From assembly GCF_964019385.1 (NCBI RefSeq), contig NC_088647.1, positions 15,391,794-15,455,793 of the forward strand: a stretch of DNA of 64,000 nt, in the 5' to 3' direction. The translations under genes and the position numbers were made by a program. This document shows, piece by piece, positions 18,754 to 28,799 of this stretch (positions are counted from its first letter, which is position 1; the number at the start of each line of letters is the position of its first letter). Origin of the DNA: Sycon ciliatum (taxonomy: Eukaryota; Porifera; Calcarea; Leucosolenida; Sycettidae). A model generated the notes under the pieces. It was not told the DNA's origin. It did no database searches and worked only from the letters and a program-made list of their open reading frames with translations.

Positions 18754-19887
18754 TATTATTGTGTTGAGCCCTCTCCGCTTGCAGAAGGAAGTTTTCCTCC
18801 TTGTACAATCATGTACATCATGTATTTGTGCTGAGTTGATCCGTCTCTACACAGTACAGCCTACAGGAATACAGGTTGTATCGGGCTCTGAGGTAGAGGA
18901 CGAAACAGCACTGTCCCCAGATTGAGGACGTGTACAAATATAATTATAATGATGCATGTGCATTGTTCTACTGTGGTATTTTGGTAGTAGCAAACTCTGA
19001 AAGAAACTCAAGTACAACAACAACTCTGAAAGGAAGACACCGCTCCTGGGAACAAATTAATCAAGTCCATAGTACTTGCCTATAATCAACTTACAACTAA
19101 GTTAGTTAGTACATCGCCGAGAACGGGAGGCTACACATTATTATGATTGTATCGTCACTACGTTTGCCTAAGTGGATAGAGCGTTCTAGCACTTGCCAGT
19201 CAAGATACCGATCACCCTTGCTATCGTCCAAAACAATGCCCCTCGCCTCAATCATGCAGCATGTAGTGTTACTATTACGGCAATCGGCGGGTAACGAATT
19301 AATTTGAACCCGTCACGGTAACCAATAATACCAAGGGCTGGTCAGACCATGTCCATGTTCGAGTCGTGTACCGCCGAATCTTGGAGTTGTTGAACATGCA
19401 ATGTGTGTGTGTGTGTGTGTGTGTGTGAGTTGCATGGAGTCGAGAGGTCGACCGCACTCCTACAGTCATTTTAGTATTATGTAGATCTACAATGATGTAC
19501 TGCCTACTGGCAGGTAACTACAATAAATAGTCTACAATAGTCACATGTACAAAATGTATGTAGTCATTGTATTCGCAACCTTCTACACGATAGAGAAAGA
19601 CTCCCATCGGCGTACTGCCATGGATGCTTTGCCTTCTAGTGGCTGCACTCGGCTCACTTGTAGTTGTACAATGGACGTGCGGATAACAATACGGGGTCGT
19701 ATGATAAATGGAATGAACCCTTCTTGCAGTACTTACTTCTCTCACTTGGTAGAAACTAGAAAGCTCGCTGTGGTACATGGTGTTCTTGTATACATGTAGT
19801 GAGCTGACCGGGTAAAGCCCCGCAAAAACATGCAGATAATGAACAATAATATTGTGGTCACATCACCAAGACAATGTTGTCATGGTA
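18754..19887. other. Intergenic, no supported gene
   Basis: No coding signal. A phrase near 18896 (CGAAACAGCACTGTCCCCAG) resembles the 3' half of the family-4 hammerhead at 39 kb but its 5' box is altered. A tRNA-like A-box phrase (TGCCTAAGTGGATAGAGCG) occurs near 19167. A (GT)n tract lies at 19404-19426. Confidence 0.4.
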
Positions 19888-20066
19888 TTTATTTATTTAT
19901 TTTATTTATTTATTTCACCTTCCCGTGGCCAGAGAATATAGGCCAATATGGAGGGAGGGGGGTGGTAGCCAGCCATGGCAGTAAACATAAACAAAGCAAA
20001 AATTAATAAATATTGCACATTACTGGAGGCAAAGAGAAACAAACCTGGATGAAGAATTACCAGTTA

Positions 20067-22101
20067 TTAGAACACGAGCTTCATGTTGGCCTTGAAATCC
20101 TTTAGCGTACAAGACGATTTTACTGATAGAGGCAGGGCCAGCCAGAGAGAATTGGCAGCGAAAAACGAAGATCTGGTATAAGCTGAGGTTCGGGCTTTAG
20201 GTAAAGTGCAGGGATTGCGCGTAGGACGAGTGGGAAGAAACCAGTTATATTTACGCAAGTGTGGCGGGGCTTTGTCAAGACGAATAGAATGAACAACAAT
20301 ACACAGTTTTCGATCCGCTTGACTAGAGATAGGGAAGGTGTTAAACATATCATACAGCTCGGCAGAAGGAAAGTATGATGGTTTGCGGAAAAGGACTTTG
20401 AGTATCCTCTTATTGTGGACTTCCAGGGTACTCATTAACGATTTACTTAGTAGGGATGACCAGGCGGTTGAGCAATAGAGAAAAATGGGGAGAATATAGC
20501 AATGATAAAAAAGGCGAATGCATTCAAGCGGTAGGTGGGAGCAGTGAGACACGAGGTAGCCAACAACTTTACTGACTTTGCTACAGATATAGTCGACATG
20601 TCTACTAAACGATAAATCTGAGTCAATGACCAAACCAAGATGTTTGTGTTGTTTTACCACTGTGAGGTCTGTGAGGGATCCGGGAAGAGTGAATGCATAG
20701 GTTGGCTCTGAGTTCGGCAGGAATAATATCTCAGTCTTGGCGATATTAGGTCTTAGTCTCCAGGTAGTCATCCACTGATGGACTTCGTTGATACCGCGCT
20801 GGAGACTGTCTCGCAGCCTGTCTAGACACTCATTGAACCGGAGCAGTGCAGTATCGTCAGCAAATAAGGACACACCTTCAACATGACTGGGAAGATCATT
20901 TATACACTAGGAAAAGGAGGGGCCCTAGGATGGATCCCTGGGGCACTCCGGACAGAACAGGTGAAGCATGTGAGAGAAGTCCACCTACAAAGACAACTTG
21001 CGTTCTGTCGGATAGGTAGTCTGTAATCCACTCCAGCGCTGAGTCACACACACCGAAAACTTTGGAGAGTTTAGCAAGTAATGCACGGTGCCACACGGTG
21101 TCGAAAGCTTTCTCGAGGTCGAAAAAGCACATGGCAACTTTCCGCCCCATATGACGATGTTCGGCAATGTTTTGGATCAGCTTGGTGAGCTGTAGAGCGG
21201 TCGAGTCACCACGACGAAACCCAGATTGCGCGGGATCCAGAGCAGGAGAAATATAACTAGTATTATATTAAAATAGTTACAGTTCGCATGTCACTCATGG
21301 AAGGATCCATGGGCTTAACGCATCTGTCAACGAAATCCAGGCAGAAGAGCCGACAAAAGGCATCTCATTATTGTTAGAACGTATCGCAGTAAGAACAACT
21401 ACGCAAGCGGCAGGAGAAATATGATTATATAATTGATTGAAGAAGAGCCGTTCGCAAAGTTTGGAAATACAGGACAGGAGGGAAATTGGGCGATAGTTAC
21501 TAGCTTGAGATTTGCTGCCTTTGCACTTGTAAATAGGCACAATTTTAGCCAGTTTCCAGTCAGTAGGGAACTTGCCTGTGGTAAAGGAGAGGTTAAATAG
21601 GCGGCTAAGTGGAAAAGAAATCGCAGGAGCTAGCTTCTTTATCATATTGTTCGTGATACCGTCTAGCCCTGGCGCTTTCCCAGATTTCAGGTTTGAGATG
21701 GCTTTACGAACATCTGCTGTAGTGATATGAACGCGGGTGAATTGGCGAGTAAGACGAGTGTCATATTGGAGAGGGGGTATTACTAAACGTGGGTCATCAG
21801 GCACTGCGACAGAGGTAAACTGCTTGTTGAGGATGGTTGCTTTTTGGAAGCTGTCAGACACCAGCAGCCCATCAGGGCTTGCAATGTCAGGGATGCCAGG
21901 TTTTACTTTGTGCGATCGCTGACTGCGGACAAACTGGTGAAGCGTGGTGCTGCCTGAGGTAAGTGTTGTTTTGATTGAACGAATGTACTGGCGGTGGCAC
22001 CAGCGGGAGAGATGTCTCACCTGGTTCCGCTGTGCCTTATATGCTGATAGGTTGTAGTCCGTAGGGAATTTCTTGGAGAGGCTGAATAGGTCACGCTTCA
22101 A
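20067..22101 (-). pseudogene. LINE reverse transcriptase domain, frameshifted
   Basis: Recognisable blocks in order: SGKAPGLDGI and NYRPISLLSCISKLCERL near 21.7-21.5 kb; QSGFRRGDSTALQL near 21.2 kb; FFDLEKAFDTVWH, then VLSGVPQGSILGPLLFLVY (21150-20900); and the catalytic box SLFADDTALL at 20870. The C-terminus is SCTLKDFKANMKLVF before the stop at 20067. A one-base gain near 20905 throws the FADD segment out of frame, and an insertion at 21256-21410 splits the finger region. Catalytic Asp residues survive, but no continuous enzyme could be made. A 1-nt shift near 22.15 kb separates it from the endonuclease. Confidence 0.88.
21243..21423. repeat. Insertion of about 155 bp inside the LINE, flanked by 13-bp direct repeats
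   Basis: The LINE reading frame is interrupted between its HISPA and QSGFRRG segments. The boundaries carry the same GCAGGAGAAATAT at 21243-21255 and about 21411-21423, as expected for a target-site duplication. The insert has no tail or inverted ends that I can see; one frame gives a 30-codon stretch. Its nature is unknown. Confidence 0.6.
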
Positions 22102-23237
22102 CTTGATAGCCTTGCGTAGTTCAGTGGAAACCCATGGATGATATTTGCGCGTAGACCCTGCTGGCCTGGGGTTGAGGGAGTTCGATTTGGTTTGCGGGAG
22201 CTATGAAGGGGAACATACTTAGACAGCACAGTCTGCAGGACACTGTGCAGGTTACTAAGTGCACTGTCCACGTCTGAGGATATTAATGAGTTCCAAGGTA
22301 CTGAGTCTAAGTCTGCATTGACCGCCTCCCACACAGCAGGTGTGACGTGTCGGAGATCGAAAGACATAGGGTTAGGCTCCTGAGCTTGAGACGTTGTTTC
22401 GCGGGGAGACTGAGGCAGGGGGACGTCGAACTGGCAGTACACAATGGCATGGTCTGAGGCGCCCAGAGGGCAGTCAGTTTCGACGCAAGACGAGAGATTG
22501 GCACGGTTACTAAACACCAAATCCAAGCAGGCTTGGACACCAGAGGGTGACGTGTATGTACATGTGTTGACGAGTTGGTGACGACCAAATGGACTGAGCG
22601 TGCGATACAATTCAGCACCGGCAGTATTGGTGGAATCTGTCGAACACCATGACGTGTGCTTGCTGTTAAAATCACCTGTCAAGATAACGTGAGAAGATGA
22701 AAGAGGAAGAGTAATGAGTACGTCTTCGAGAGTCTGGCAGTACCTTGCTATATCTGTTGGCTTAGCAGAAGGTGGACGATAACTGCAGCAGAGGAGGATC
22801 GGCTCAGCTGCAGCCGGATACGGCTGCAGTTGAACCCAAACGGCTTCGCACCCATCGCGAGCTAGATCGGGACGCATGGCAACAGACTTAAACTTATTCT
22901 GTCGAACAAGGATAGCGACACCACCATAACCTCTTGCACTTGTCCCGGACTTATTCTCTGCAGGGGGCCTGTCCCTCCGGAAGGTGTCATAACGCGTAAT
23001 ATTAAGTGCAATATTCGGGTCGAGCCAGGTTTCAGTTAGGCAGATTATGTCAGGCTGCCACTTTTCAGCAACAATAGTAAGCTCTGTACACTTATTCACT
23101 ACAGAACGACAGTTTGTTGATAGGAGTGTGAGCTGGGGTGGTGTAGAATGCTGGTGAGTGGGAAGGGAGTGTCTGGTAGGAAAGAATGGGTGTGCGTGTG
23201 GGTTCAGTGAGGAAGGTGGGTGTGGGTCCAAATGCAT
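22098..23237 (-). pseudogene. LINE AP-type endonuclease domain
   Basis: A 379-codon open frame from ATG 23237. Motifs of the exonuclease-endonuclease-phosphatase fold are visible: LLSTNCRSVVNK (metal-binding Asn), IICLTETWLDP (catalytic Glu), GGVAILVRQ, LLCCSYRPPS, VILTGDFNSKH (Asp/Asn pair), CLDLVFSN and GASDHAIVYC (catalytic Asp-His). It nicks the target DNA for target-primed reverse transcription. The domain itself looks whole; its link to the reverse transcriptase is broken by a frameshift near 22.15 kb. Confidence 0.88.
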
Positions 23238-23895
23238 GGTTTAGTTACTAGCAGACTGATCCAAGGTTGTGCTGTCAGATGCAAATCTCCATTCCCTGAT
23301 GGAAACTTTGCTTGGCCAGAAATCTTCTTCGAGAACCTGGTCGGTATGCTCAGCCGGAACAACAAGGTGAGCATAAGCAGTACCAAAGTACTTTTTCTTT
23401 CTTTCTTTTTTTTACTATTGAACACTCACTGCATGATGAACTAAAATGAGGAGAAGAACTCGACACAATGGTACATATCCAGCAGGACGGAGTGGGTGGG
23501 ACCTGTGAAGCTCAGCCGACCAAGTGTCTCGGCATCACAGCTGCACATGTGCACCAAAGGAAACAAAATGGGGAGTGGAAGGGCGGGGAGGGGAGCAGGA
23601 GAGCAGGAGAGCAAGAACTCTAAGGGTAGGAAAGAGAGGAGGGGGGGGGGGGGTAGGAAACCAGGAAACTTGTTATTCCAAGATATGAGTGCAAACAAGT
23701 ACGCAAACAAGTACAAATATAGCAGTATCAAGATCATGATGCTGAGGCGAAAGTAGAGGCTGATTGCCGTGCAGATTTGACGAAAGATTAGAGTTAGAAT
23801 GGAGGAGAGTTAGAGAGAGATAAAGACAGATGGATTGGGAGTTTGATGAGAAGGGAGTGCTCCGAGAACATGAACCGGGTCGTACTGGCAGTAGC

Positions 23896-24792
23896 CTAGG
23901 GGGCGATGTCCGTGGCCAATGACCAACCCGACCGTTTCAGGTAGCGGAAGGTCTGAACCTTGAACTGCTGCTTGGACTCCGAAATTGAGCAACTGAGGAC
24001 GTCAACTGCTTTCTTTTTGCACCACTCCCTGATAGAGTCAGCCTCACACCCAGGATCAACATTTCCGAGGTAGAAGCACTTCCGCTTGATCCTTTCTGCC
24101 CCCTGGAGGCTGCCTCGCTTACTGGACATCGGCTTTTTATACTGTGATGTAATAGAACGCTGCAGTGCGGGAGCACGAGTCATGTGTCGGCGTGGAGGAT
24201 ACTGCCAACCATTACGGTCAGTGTCACCAGGAGTGCCAGAGCTGGTCATTCGCGTGCCATGTTTGGGTGCGGGAGGTGCGTACTGGGAGCCTACTTGTAC
24301 AATGGGCTCTGTAGAGGATGCACCAGGAATGGTAGAAGTGTACATATTTGGACCTACTTGTACATTGGGCTCTGTAGTAGATGCACGTGAAAGGGTGGCA
24401 GCGTACGTATTCGGTTGGTACCGAGTGGTTAGTGGCACTCCCGGGGCTCGCACTTGCTGACTTTTGAGCTCCCCCATCTCTTCCCGCAATCGTGACAATT
24501 AGGCTTCGAAGTTTTCTTGAGAATACTTACTTGTTTCAATCACATTTCGTAGTTGCGAAATCTCATTTGAAAGTGATCGGACTACGTCTAACAGTTCTGA
24601 TACAATTGGTACCATACCAGTTTCAGATGGCGCTCCTCTGGCTGGTGCGCTGGCTCCCTGGCCCTGCTTACGGAGAGCGAACACGAGGTCCGCCCTGGAT
24701 AGGTCGTCCCATCCTGGAATTCGGGCGTTTTTGCCGTGGAGACTGTGGCCACAGCCGCAAGCCCGGATAGACACAGCTATGGCCACCCGCAT
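23896..24792 (-). pseudogene. LINE ORF1 protein, coiled-coil type, with one internal stop
   Basis: Starts at ATG 24792. Residues about 65-100 and the following segment form a heptad-like coiled coil (IVSELLDVVRSLSNEIS, LSRLREEMGELKSQQ), interrupted by a TAA at about 24499 after which the same frame continues to 23896. The C-terminal part (KCFYLGNVDPGCEADSIREW) resembles the RNA-binding end of ORF1 proteins. ORF1 proteins bind element RNA as multimers. Assignment rests on position upstream of the endonuclease and on the coiled coil, not on a diagnostic motif. Confidence 0.65.
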
Positions 24793-25155
24793 ACCTGGAT
24801 ACTGGCCACTGGCGCAACCCCATGGCCCATAGCATAGACACAGCTAGCTATGCCTATGCCCTATGCATACGCCTGTGGCCACCCACTCAGACGTCACGTG
24901 ACAGGTCAGGCGCCTACCACTGATTACCACCCTCGGCCAGGGACCAGGTCCAGGGTAAGTATACCAGTACAGCCTCGTGATCATGGTGATGTGGATAACG
25001 TGACTGTGATGTGAGTACAGTCACTCTCAAGTGAGTGAAGCCTCTCTCTGCCTAGAAGAAAAACTGCAGATCATCACCGCGGACAAGACAACACTATTAT
25101 TATTATTATTATTATTACACAAAGGCACACAATGAAAACCTTGGCAAATTTATTC

Positions 25156-25200
25156 CGTTGTGACTCCGAGTTTCATGGCTGAACCAATCATCAGACAACG
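25156..25200 (-). ncRNA. Hammerhead ribozyme motif, family 1 (left arm)
   Basis: Minus strand: stem I CGTTGT, CTGATGA, stem II TGG..CCA with a T-T mismatch at its base, GAAA, stem III CTCGGAG, TC as the cleavage dinucleotide, then stem I partner ACAACG (6 bp, perfect). It is the mirror image of the copy in the right arm. Confidence 0.78.
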
Positions 25201-25648
25201 ATAATGGAATAGGAGGCAGCGCTGGTATATCTAAGTGGAGAGAGGTGTGATAATATGATAGCGAGAGGAGTAATCGCGTGAATGTATACAGGGACGGGCT
25301 ATTTCAGAGGCAGATGCAGTAGGCGCAGGTCTAGCACTAACAAGTACTAACACGCACACACATAGTAACACCCACACACACATACACACATGCACGCACA
25401 CACTAACACACACATACACCCACCCACAACACCCTAACTTGCACATGGGCGCACGCACACACAGGACACCCACCCACCCACAACACCCTAAACTCGCACA
25501 CGCACAAACACACGCACACACGCATCTACACACACCTATAGACACATGTCCACACGTATACACAGGCATCTGCGTTCGTATGACAAATCTAAGCGCACAC
25601 AAACTCCTGCAATCACGCGTCAAAAAAACCCGCAGCGGTCATAGCTGT

Positions 25649-26353
25649 CTATGTAATAGGGGTGGCCAGCAGAAACTTGCGCTGGTGAGGGCATTTAGAT
25701 ACCAGCTCACTTCTCTTGTTTAGGGAGGTAGCTTTTGAAGCTTTCAGGATGTGGAACTTTTCGGTTAAGCATAGGCCACACTTCTTGCTGATGTTACTGT
25801 ACGAAGGTGCTCTATCCTTGATCTCCCATCTGATGTCGAATCCGCGGTTCTCGTTTTTCAGATCCCAGATGTGCTTGGACAACTTAGTCGATGCGGCGTA
25901 CTTTTCATGGCGGAAGTCCGAAGTGTGTTTGTTGTAGCGCTGCTTGAATGTGGTAGCAGTCATGCCGACGTAGGTCTTGACTTCGTTGGATGCTACATGC
26001 GCCTCGTACACGACGTCGGAAGACTGGCAGTCACCGTTGAGGGGGCACGACGCCTTGACCCGACAATTGCATGGCACAACTGGCGGTCGCGAGTGAAGTT
26101 TTGCAGCATTGTGCCCTTTGATAATCGACGCTACGTTCTTCATACAGCTGTAGCTTACTTTTGTTGTGTTCTTGTTAAACACCTTGTGTAGCGCCGACCC
26201 TTCAGGGAAGTGTTTCTTGACGAGGTATAGAAACTTTGCGCCAACGTTGGTTTTGACCGTGGTACTGTACGGCGGGTTAAACCAGATGACGTCGCGGCTG
26301 CGCCCTTTCTTCGCTTTTTTCTTCTTGTTGCTCGGTTCATCCTTGTATGTCAT
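25649..26353 (-). CDS. Penelope-like element protein, C-terminal part: zinc finger and GIY-YIG endonuclease (5' truncated)
   Basis: A frame of 234 codons. The linker NPPYSTTVKTNVGAKF, then KHFPEGSALHKVFNKNT and VSYSCMKNVASIIKGHN, is typical of Penelope-like proteins between the reverse transcriptase and nuclease. A cysteine cluster follows (CNCRVKASCPLNGDC), then the GIY-YIG nuclease: VVYEA (GIY-like strand), KTYVGMTATTFKQRYNKH (YVG plus Arg of the active site), LSKHIWDLKN and a C-terminal KCGLCLTEKFHIL with the expected Glu. The nuclease cuts target DNA during insertion. The N-terminal reverse transcriptase is missing: the frame opens where the right inverted arm begins. The last 14 residues are encoded by the left arm. 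Confidence 0.85.
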   Translation of the reverse strand: MTYKDEPSNKKKKAKKGRSRDVIWFNPPYSTTVKTNVGAKFLYLVKKHFPEGSALHKVFNKNTTKVSYSCMKNVASIIKGHNAAKLHSRPPVVPCNCRVKASCPLNGDCQSSDVVYEAHVASNEVKTYVGMTATTFKQRYNKHTSDFRHEKYAASTKLSKHIWDLKNENRGFDIRWEIKDRAPSYSNISKKCGLCLTEKFHILKASKATSLNKRSELVSKCPHQRKFLLATPIT

Positions 26354-26859
26354 GGTTTTCGGGTTCGGGTCTCACCAGCGCAAGTTTCTGCTGGCCACCC
26401 CTATTACATAGACAGCTATGACCGCTGCGGGTTTTTTTGACGCGTGATTGCAGGAGTTTGTGTGCGCTTAGATTTGTCATACGAACGCAGATGCCTGTGT
26501 ATACGTGTGGACATGTGTCTATAGGTGTGTGTAGATGCGTGTGTGCGTGTGTTTGTGCGTGTGCGAGTTTAGGGTGTTGTGGGTGGGTGGGTGTCCTGTG
26601 TGTGCGTGCGCCCATGTGCAAGTTAGGGTGTTGTGGGTGGGTGTATGTGTGTGTTAGTGTGTGCGTGCATGTGTGTATGTGTGTGTGGGTGTTACTATGT
26701 GTGTGCGTGTTAGTACTTGTTAGTGCTAGACCTGCGCCTACTGCATCTGCCTCTGAAATAGCCCGTCCCTGTATACATTCACGCGATTACTCCTCTCGCT
26801 ATCATATTATCACACCTCTCTCCACTTAGATATACCAGCGCTGCCTCCTATTCCATTAT

Positions 26860-26904
26860 CGTTGTCTGATGATTGGTTCAGCCATGAAACTCGGAGTCAC
26901 AACG
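26860..26904 (+). ncRNA. Hammerhead ribozyme motif, family 1 (right arm)
   Basis: CGTTGT (26860-26865) pairs with ACAACG (26899-26904) as stem I. CTGATGA is at 26866-26872 and GAAA at 26886-26889. Stem II is TGG/CCA, stem III CTCGGAG, and the cleavage dinucleotide TC is at 26897-26898. All invariant core bases are present. It points outward from the palindrome. Confidence 0.8.
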
Positions 26905-27044
26905 GAATAAATTTGCCAAGGTTTTCATTGTGTGCCTTTGTGTACGCCGCTCTGCCTGAATCAGGCATTGAGCACTCTTGCAGAACCAAAGCATATTGCC
27001 TCTGTGTATTATTATTATTATTATTATTATTAATGCAATGAATA

Positions 27045-27455
27045 TAACTAAATGCGCACTCATATCACAACCATGGGGACGAATCATGTATTCCAGAACG
27101 TTTTCTTGTCACAATTATCAATGGAATTCGTGACTAAAGAGAATGATGAAACTACAATAGGATTTATACACTTGCAGTGGAACAGCGAGGATACAAGCAT
27201 AGTAAGAAAAATAGCACAAACCTAGGAACAATTTGCACAGGTAATAAACTATAGGTGAGGTGAGAAATGATAGGAAATTCAGCAAGTGCAGTGTGACAAT
27301 GTTCCACTGCAAGTGTATAAATCCTATTGTAGTTTCATCATTCTCTTTAGTCACGAATTCCATTAATAATTGTGACAAGAAAACGTTCTGGAATACATGA
27401 TTCGTCCCCATGGTTGTGATATGAGTGCGCATTTAGTTATATTCATTGCATTATT
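27045..27455. repeat. Fold-back element with arms of about 140 bp
   Basis: The left arm (about 27036-27182) and right arm (about 27299-27448) are reverse complements with roughly 115 bp between them. Outer ends read TGCAATGAATATAACTAAAT and its complement. An (ATT)n tract borders the left side. No coding content. It is probably a non-autonomous DNA element or an inverted duplication. Confidence 0.7.
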
Positions 27456-27487
27456 AAGATTATTGTCTCCACGTCGCCTTTTTACAT

Positions 27488-27655
27488 ATTATTATTATTA
27501 TTATTATTATTATTAAATTTTTGATAGGGCAATCCCCACAGGCCTAAGGCCTTTTGACAGGGTACCCTAAAAAATGAAGAACAGAATTACGGAAGGTATG
27601 CAAGGAAGAACTTGAGCGGACCTCCGCTGGGAGGGCATTCCAGCGGTCAGAGCCA
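27488..27655 (-). mobile_element. 3' end of a LINE, minus strand
   Basis: The minus strand from about 27655 encodes RWNALPAEVRSSSSLHTFR then NSVLHFL, the conserved C-terminal tail of CR1/L2-like reverse transcriptase proteins. A 3' UTR follows (AGGGTACCCTGTCAAAAGGC, GGGGATTGCCCTAT) and an (AAT)n tail at 27488-27515. The 3' UTR resembles that of the LINE at 47.3 kb, so both are likely one family. It is heavily 5' truncated. Confidence 0.7.
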
Positions 27656-28212
27656 AGGAAAGTGACAGAAAATAAACCATAGCGACGTTACTACTGAACA
27701 AGAGGAGTGAGCTTGTATCTAAATGCCGCCACGCCAACAAATAACTAATTCCTACTCAAAAGCCACAGTGCAGCCGTGACATAATCACAGGTGTGCAACC
27801 ACCCCAATACACACATTCATATGCACACACACATACAGTCATGTACATGCACATACACACCTGCGTGCACTTGCAAAACAAACATACAGTGGACTGTGAC
27901 ACGATCTGAAGCGAGCACACCCACGTGAGCCTACATTTCTGTAGAGCCCTCCGCATCACCAATAACACTTTTTTTAAACAGTTCTGAAGGATTACCGTCA
28001 CACCCTGGTCTGGCTGCTGTCTACAAATTCACACCTTCCGTTTCTATATTCACTAACAATCTATACTTTCTGCGCTAATACTGTAATAGCTCCCTCACCT
28101 AAGCAACCATCCACGCGGCCAGCATTGCCATATTTTCTGTGCTGAATCAGACACCAACCAGCCATCGCTAGGCTATGCTTTATATTGGCCAAGTCCCACT
28201 GAGCATGTAATA

Positions 28213-28255
28213 GTCGCCTGATGATTGCATTGAGCAAGAAACTCTGAGTTGCGAC
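28213..28255 (+). ncRNA. Hammerhead ribozyme motif, family 2, intact core
   Basis: Stem I GTCGC (28213-28217) pairs perfectly with GCGAC (28251-28255). CTGATGA is 28218-28224; stem II TTGC (28225-28228) pairs with GCAA (28234-28237) around ATTGA; GAAA is 28238-28241; stem III region CTCTGAG; TT at 28249-28250 precedes the predicted cut. Downstream 'gagccctctccgctggcag' is shared with the 18.7-kb copy. Confidence 0.85.
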
Positions 28256-28527
28256 AACTCTGTAAACCTCCGTTGTGCCTTTTTGTGTGTAATAGTGCTC
28301 CACATTATTGTGTCGAGCCCTCTCCGCTGGCAGAAGGAAGTTTTCCTCCTTGTAATACCATGTACATGTAGGTAGCGACAACATCTCTACGGTCACATTG
28401 ATTGATGGGAGACCTCCAGATCACATCCAATAATTGCAATGTCGGCATCCAAACAGCACAGAAACAGCTTGCACCTGCTCAAGCAGTACCATGCCCATGG
28501 TGTGTTCACATCCCGCAACATCAATAC

Positions 28528-28600
28528 AGTAAAACCTGATGTAAGCGTCCTCTGGCTGGGTTTAGCGACCACCTGCTCTCAACGACCGTATGTCCATGCA
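28528..28600. mobile_element. Mariner-type MITE, CAGTAAAACC family, truncated copy
   Basis: Begins TA|CAGTAAAACCTGATGTAAG and keeps the internal 'gcgaccacctg' and 'aacgaccg' phrases of the family, but the right terminal repeat is missing. Confidence 0.45.
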
Positions 28601-28666
28601 CCCACAGTTCTACACACAGTTTCGTGGAGACAGAAATGAAATCAAGGCATTAAAAAAAAGCAAATT

Positions 28667-28797
28667 GCGCATTCAATACACACACCATTCGCGCAGGTTA
28701 GATGTCCCTTGAACGTTTTCGTTGCCATGCCATCTCAATGACAATGGCCGGTTCAAGGAAACCTGGCCTGCGCAAATGGTGTGTGTATTGAATGCGC
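28667..28797. repeat. Small fold-back element, about 30-bp inverted ends
   Basis: GCGCATTCAATACACACACC at 28667 is mirrored by GGTGTGTGTATTGAATGCGC ending at 28797; the pairing continues inward through the 'gcgcagg/cctgcgc' phrases. About 65 bp of spacer. A MITE-like structure of unknown family. Confidence 0.7.
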
Positions 28798-28799
28798 AC

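Larger units (their letters stand above)
19888..24792 (-). mobile_element. LINE of the CR1/L2-like (jockey superfamily) group, decayed
   Basis: Minus-strand retrotransposon read from right to left: ORF1 (24792-23896), apurinic-type endonuclease (23237-22098) and reverse transcriptase (22101-20067), then a roughly 180-bp 3' UTR ending in an (AAATA)n-type repeat tail at about 19888-19912. A short tandem-repeat tail instead of poly(A), and the EN-then-RT order, fit the CR1/L2/Rex group. The 5' end is uncertain; sequence to about 25.06 kb may belong to its 5' UTR. At least two frameshifts, one premature stop and a roughly 155-bp insertion break it, so it is not autonomous. Confidence 0.85.
25117..26943. 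mobile_element. Penelope-like retroelement remnant inside a 573-bp inverted repeat
   Basis: Two arms of equal length, 25117-25689 and 26371-26943, are reverse complements; the frames across them encode the same 130 codons, so they are identical or nearly so. The 681-bp centre encodes, on the minus strand, the C-terminal part of a Penelope-like protein running into the left arm. Each arm carries a (CA)/(GT)-rich tract and, near its outer end, a hammerhead ribozyme motif. Left of the left arm is an (ATT)n tail. The reverse transcriptase is absent, so this is a 5'-truncated copy. Inverted partial copies and ribozymes at the ends are known for the Penelope class. Confidence 0.82.

Noticed and set aside
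25231-26829. 130-codon frames, one in each inverted arm
   Set aside because: They cross a GT/CA-rich tract in the Penelope 3' UTR and have no protein-like composition.
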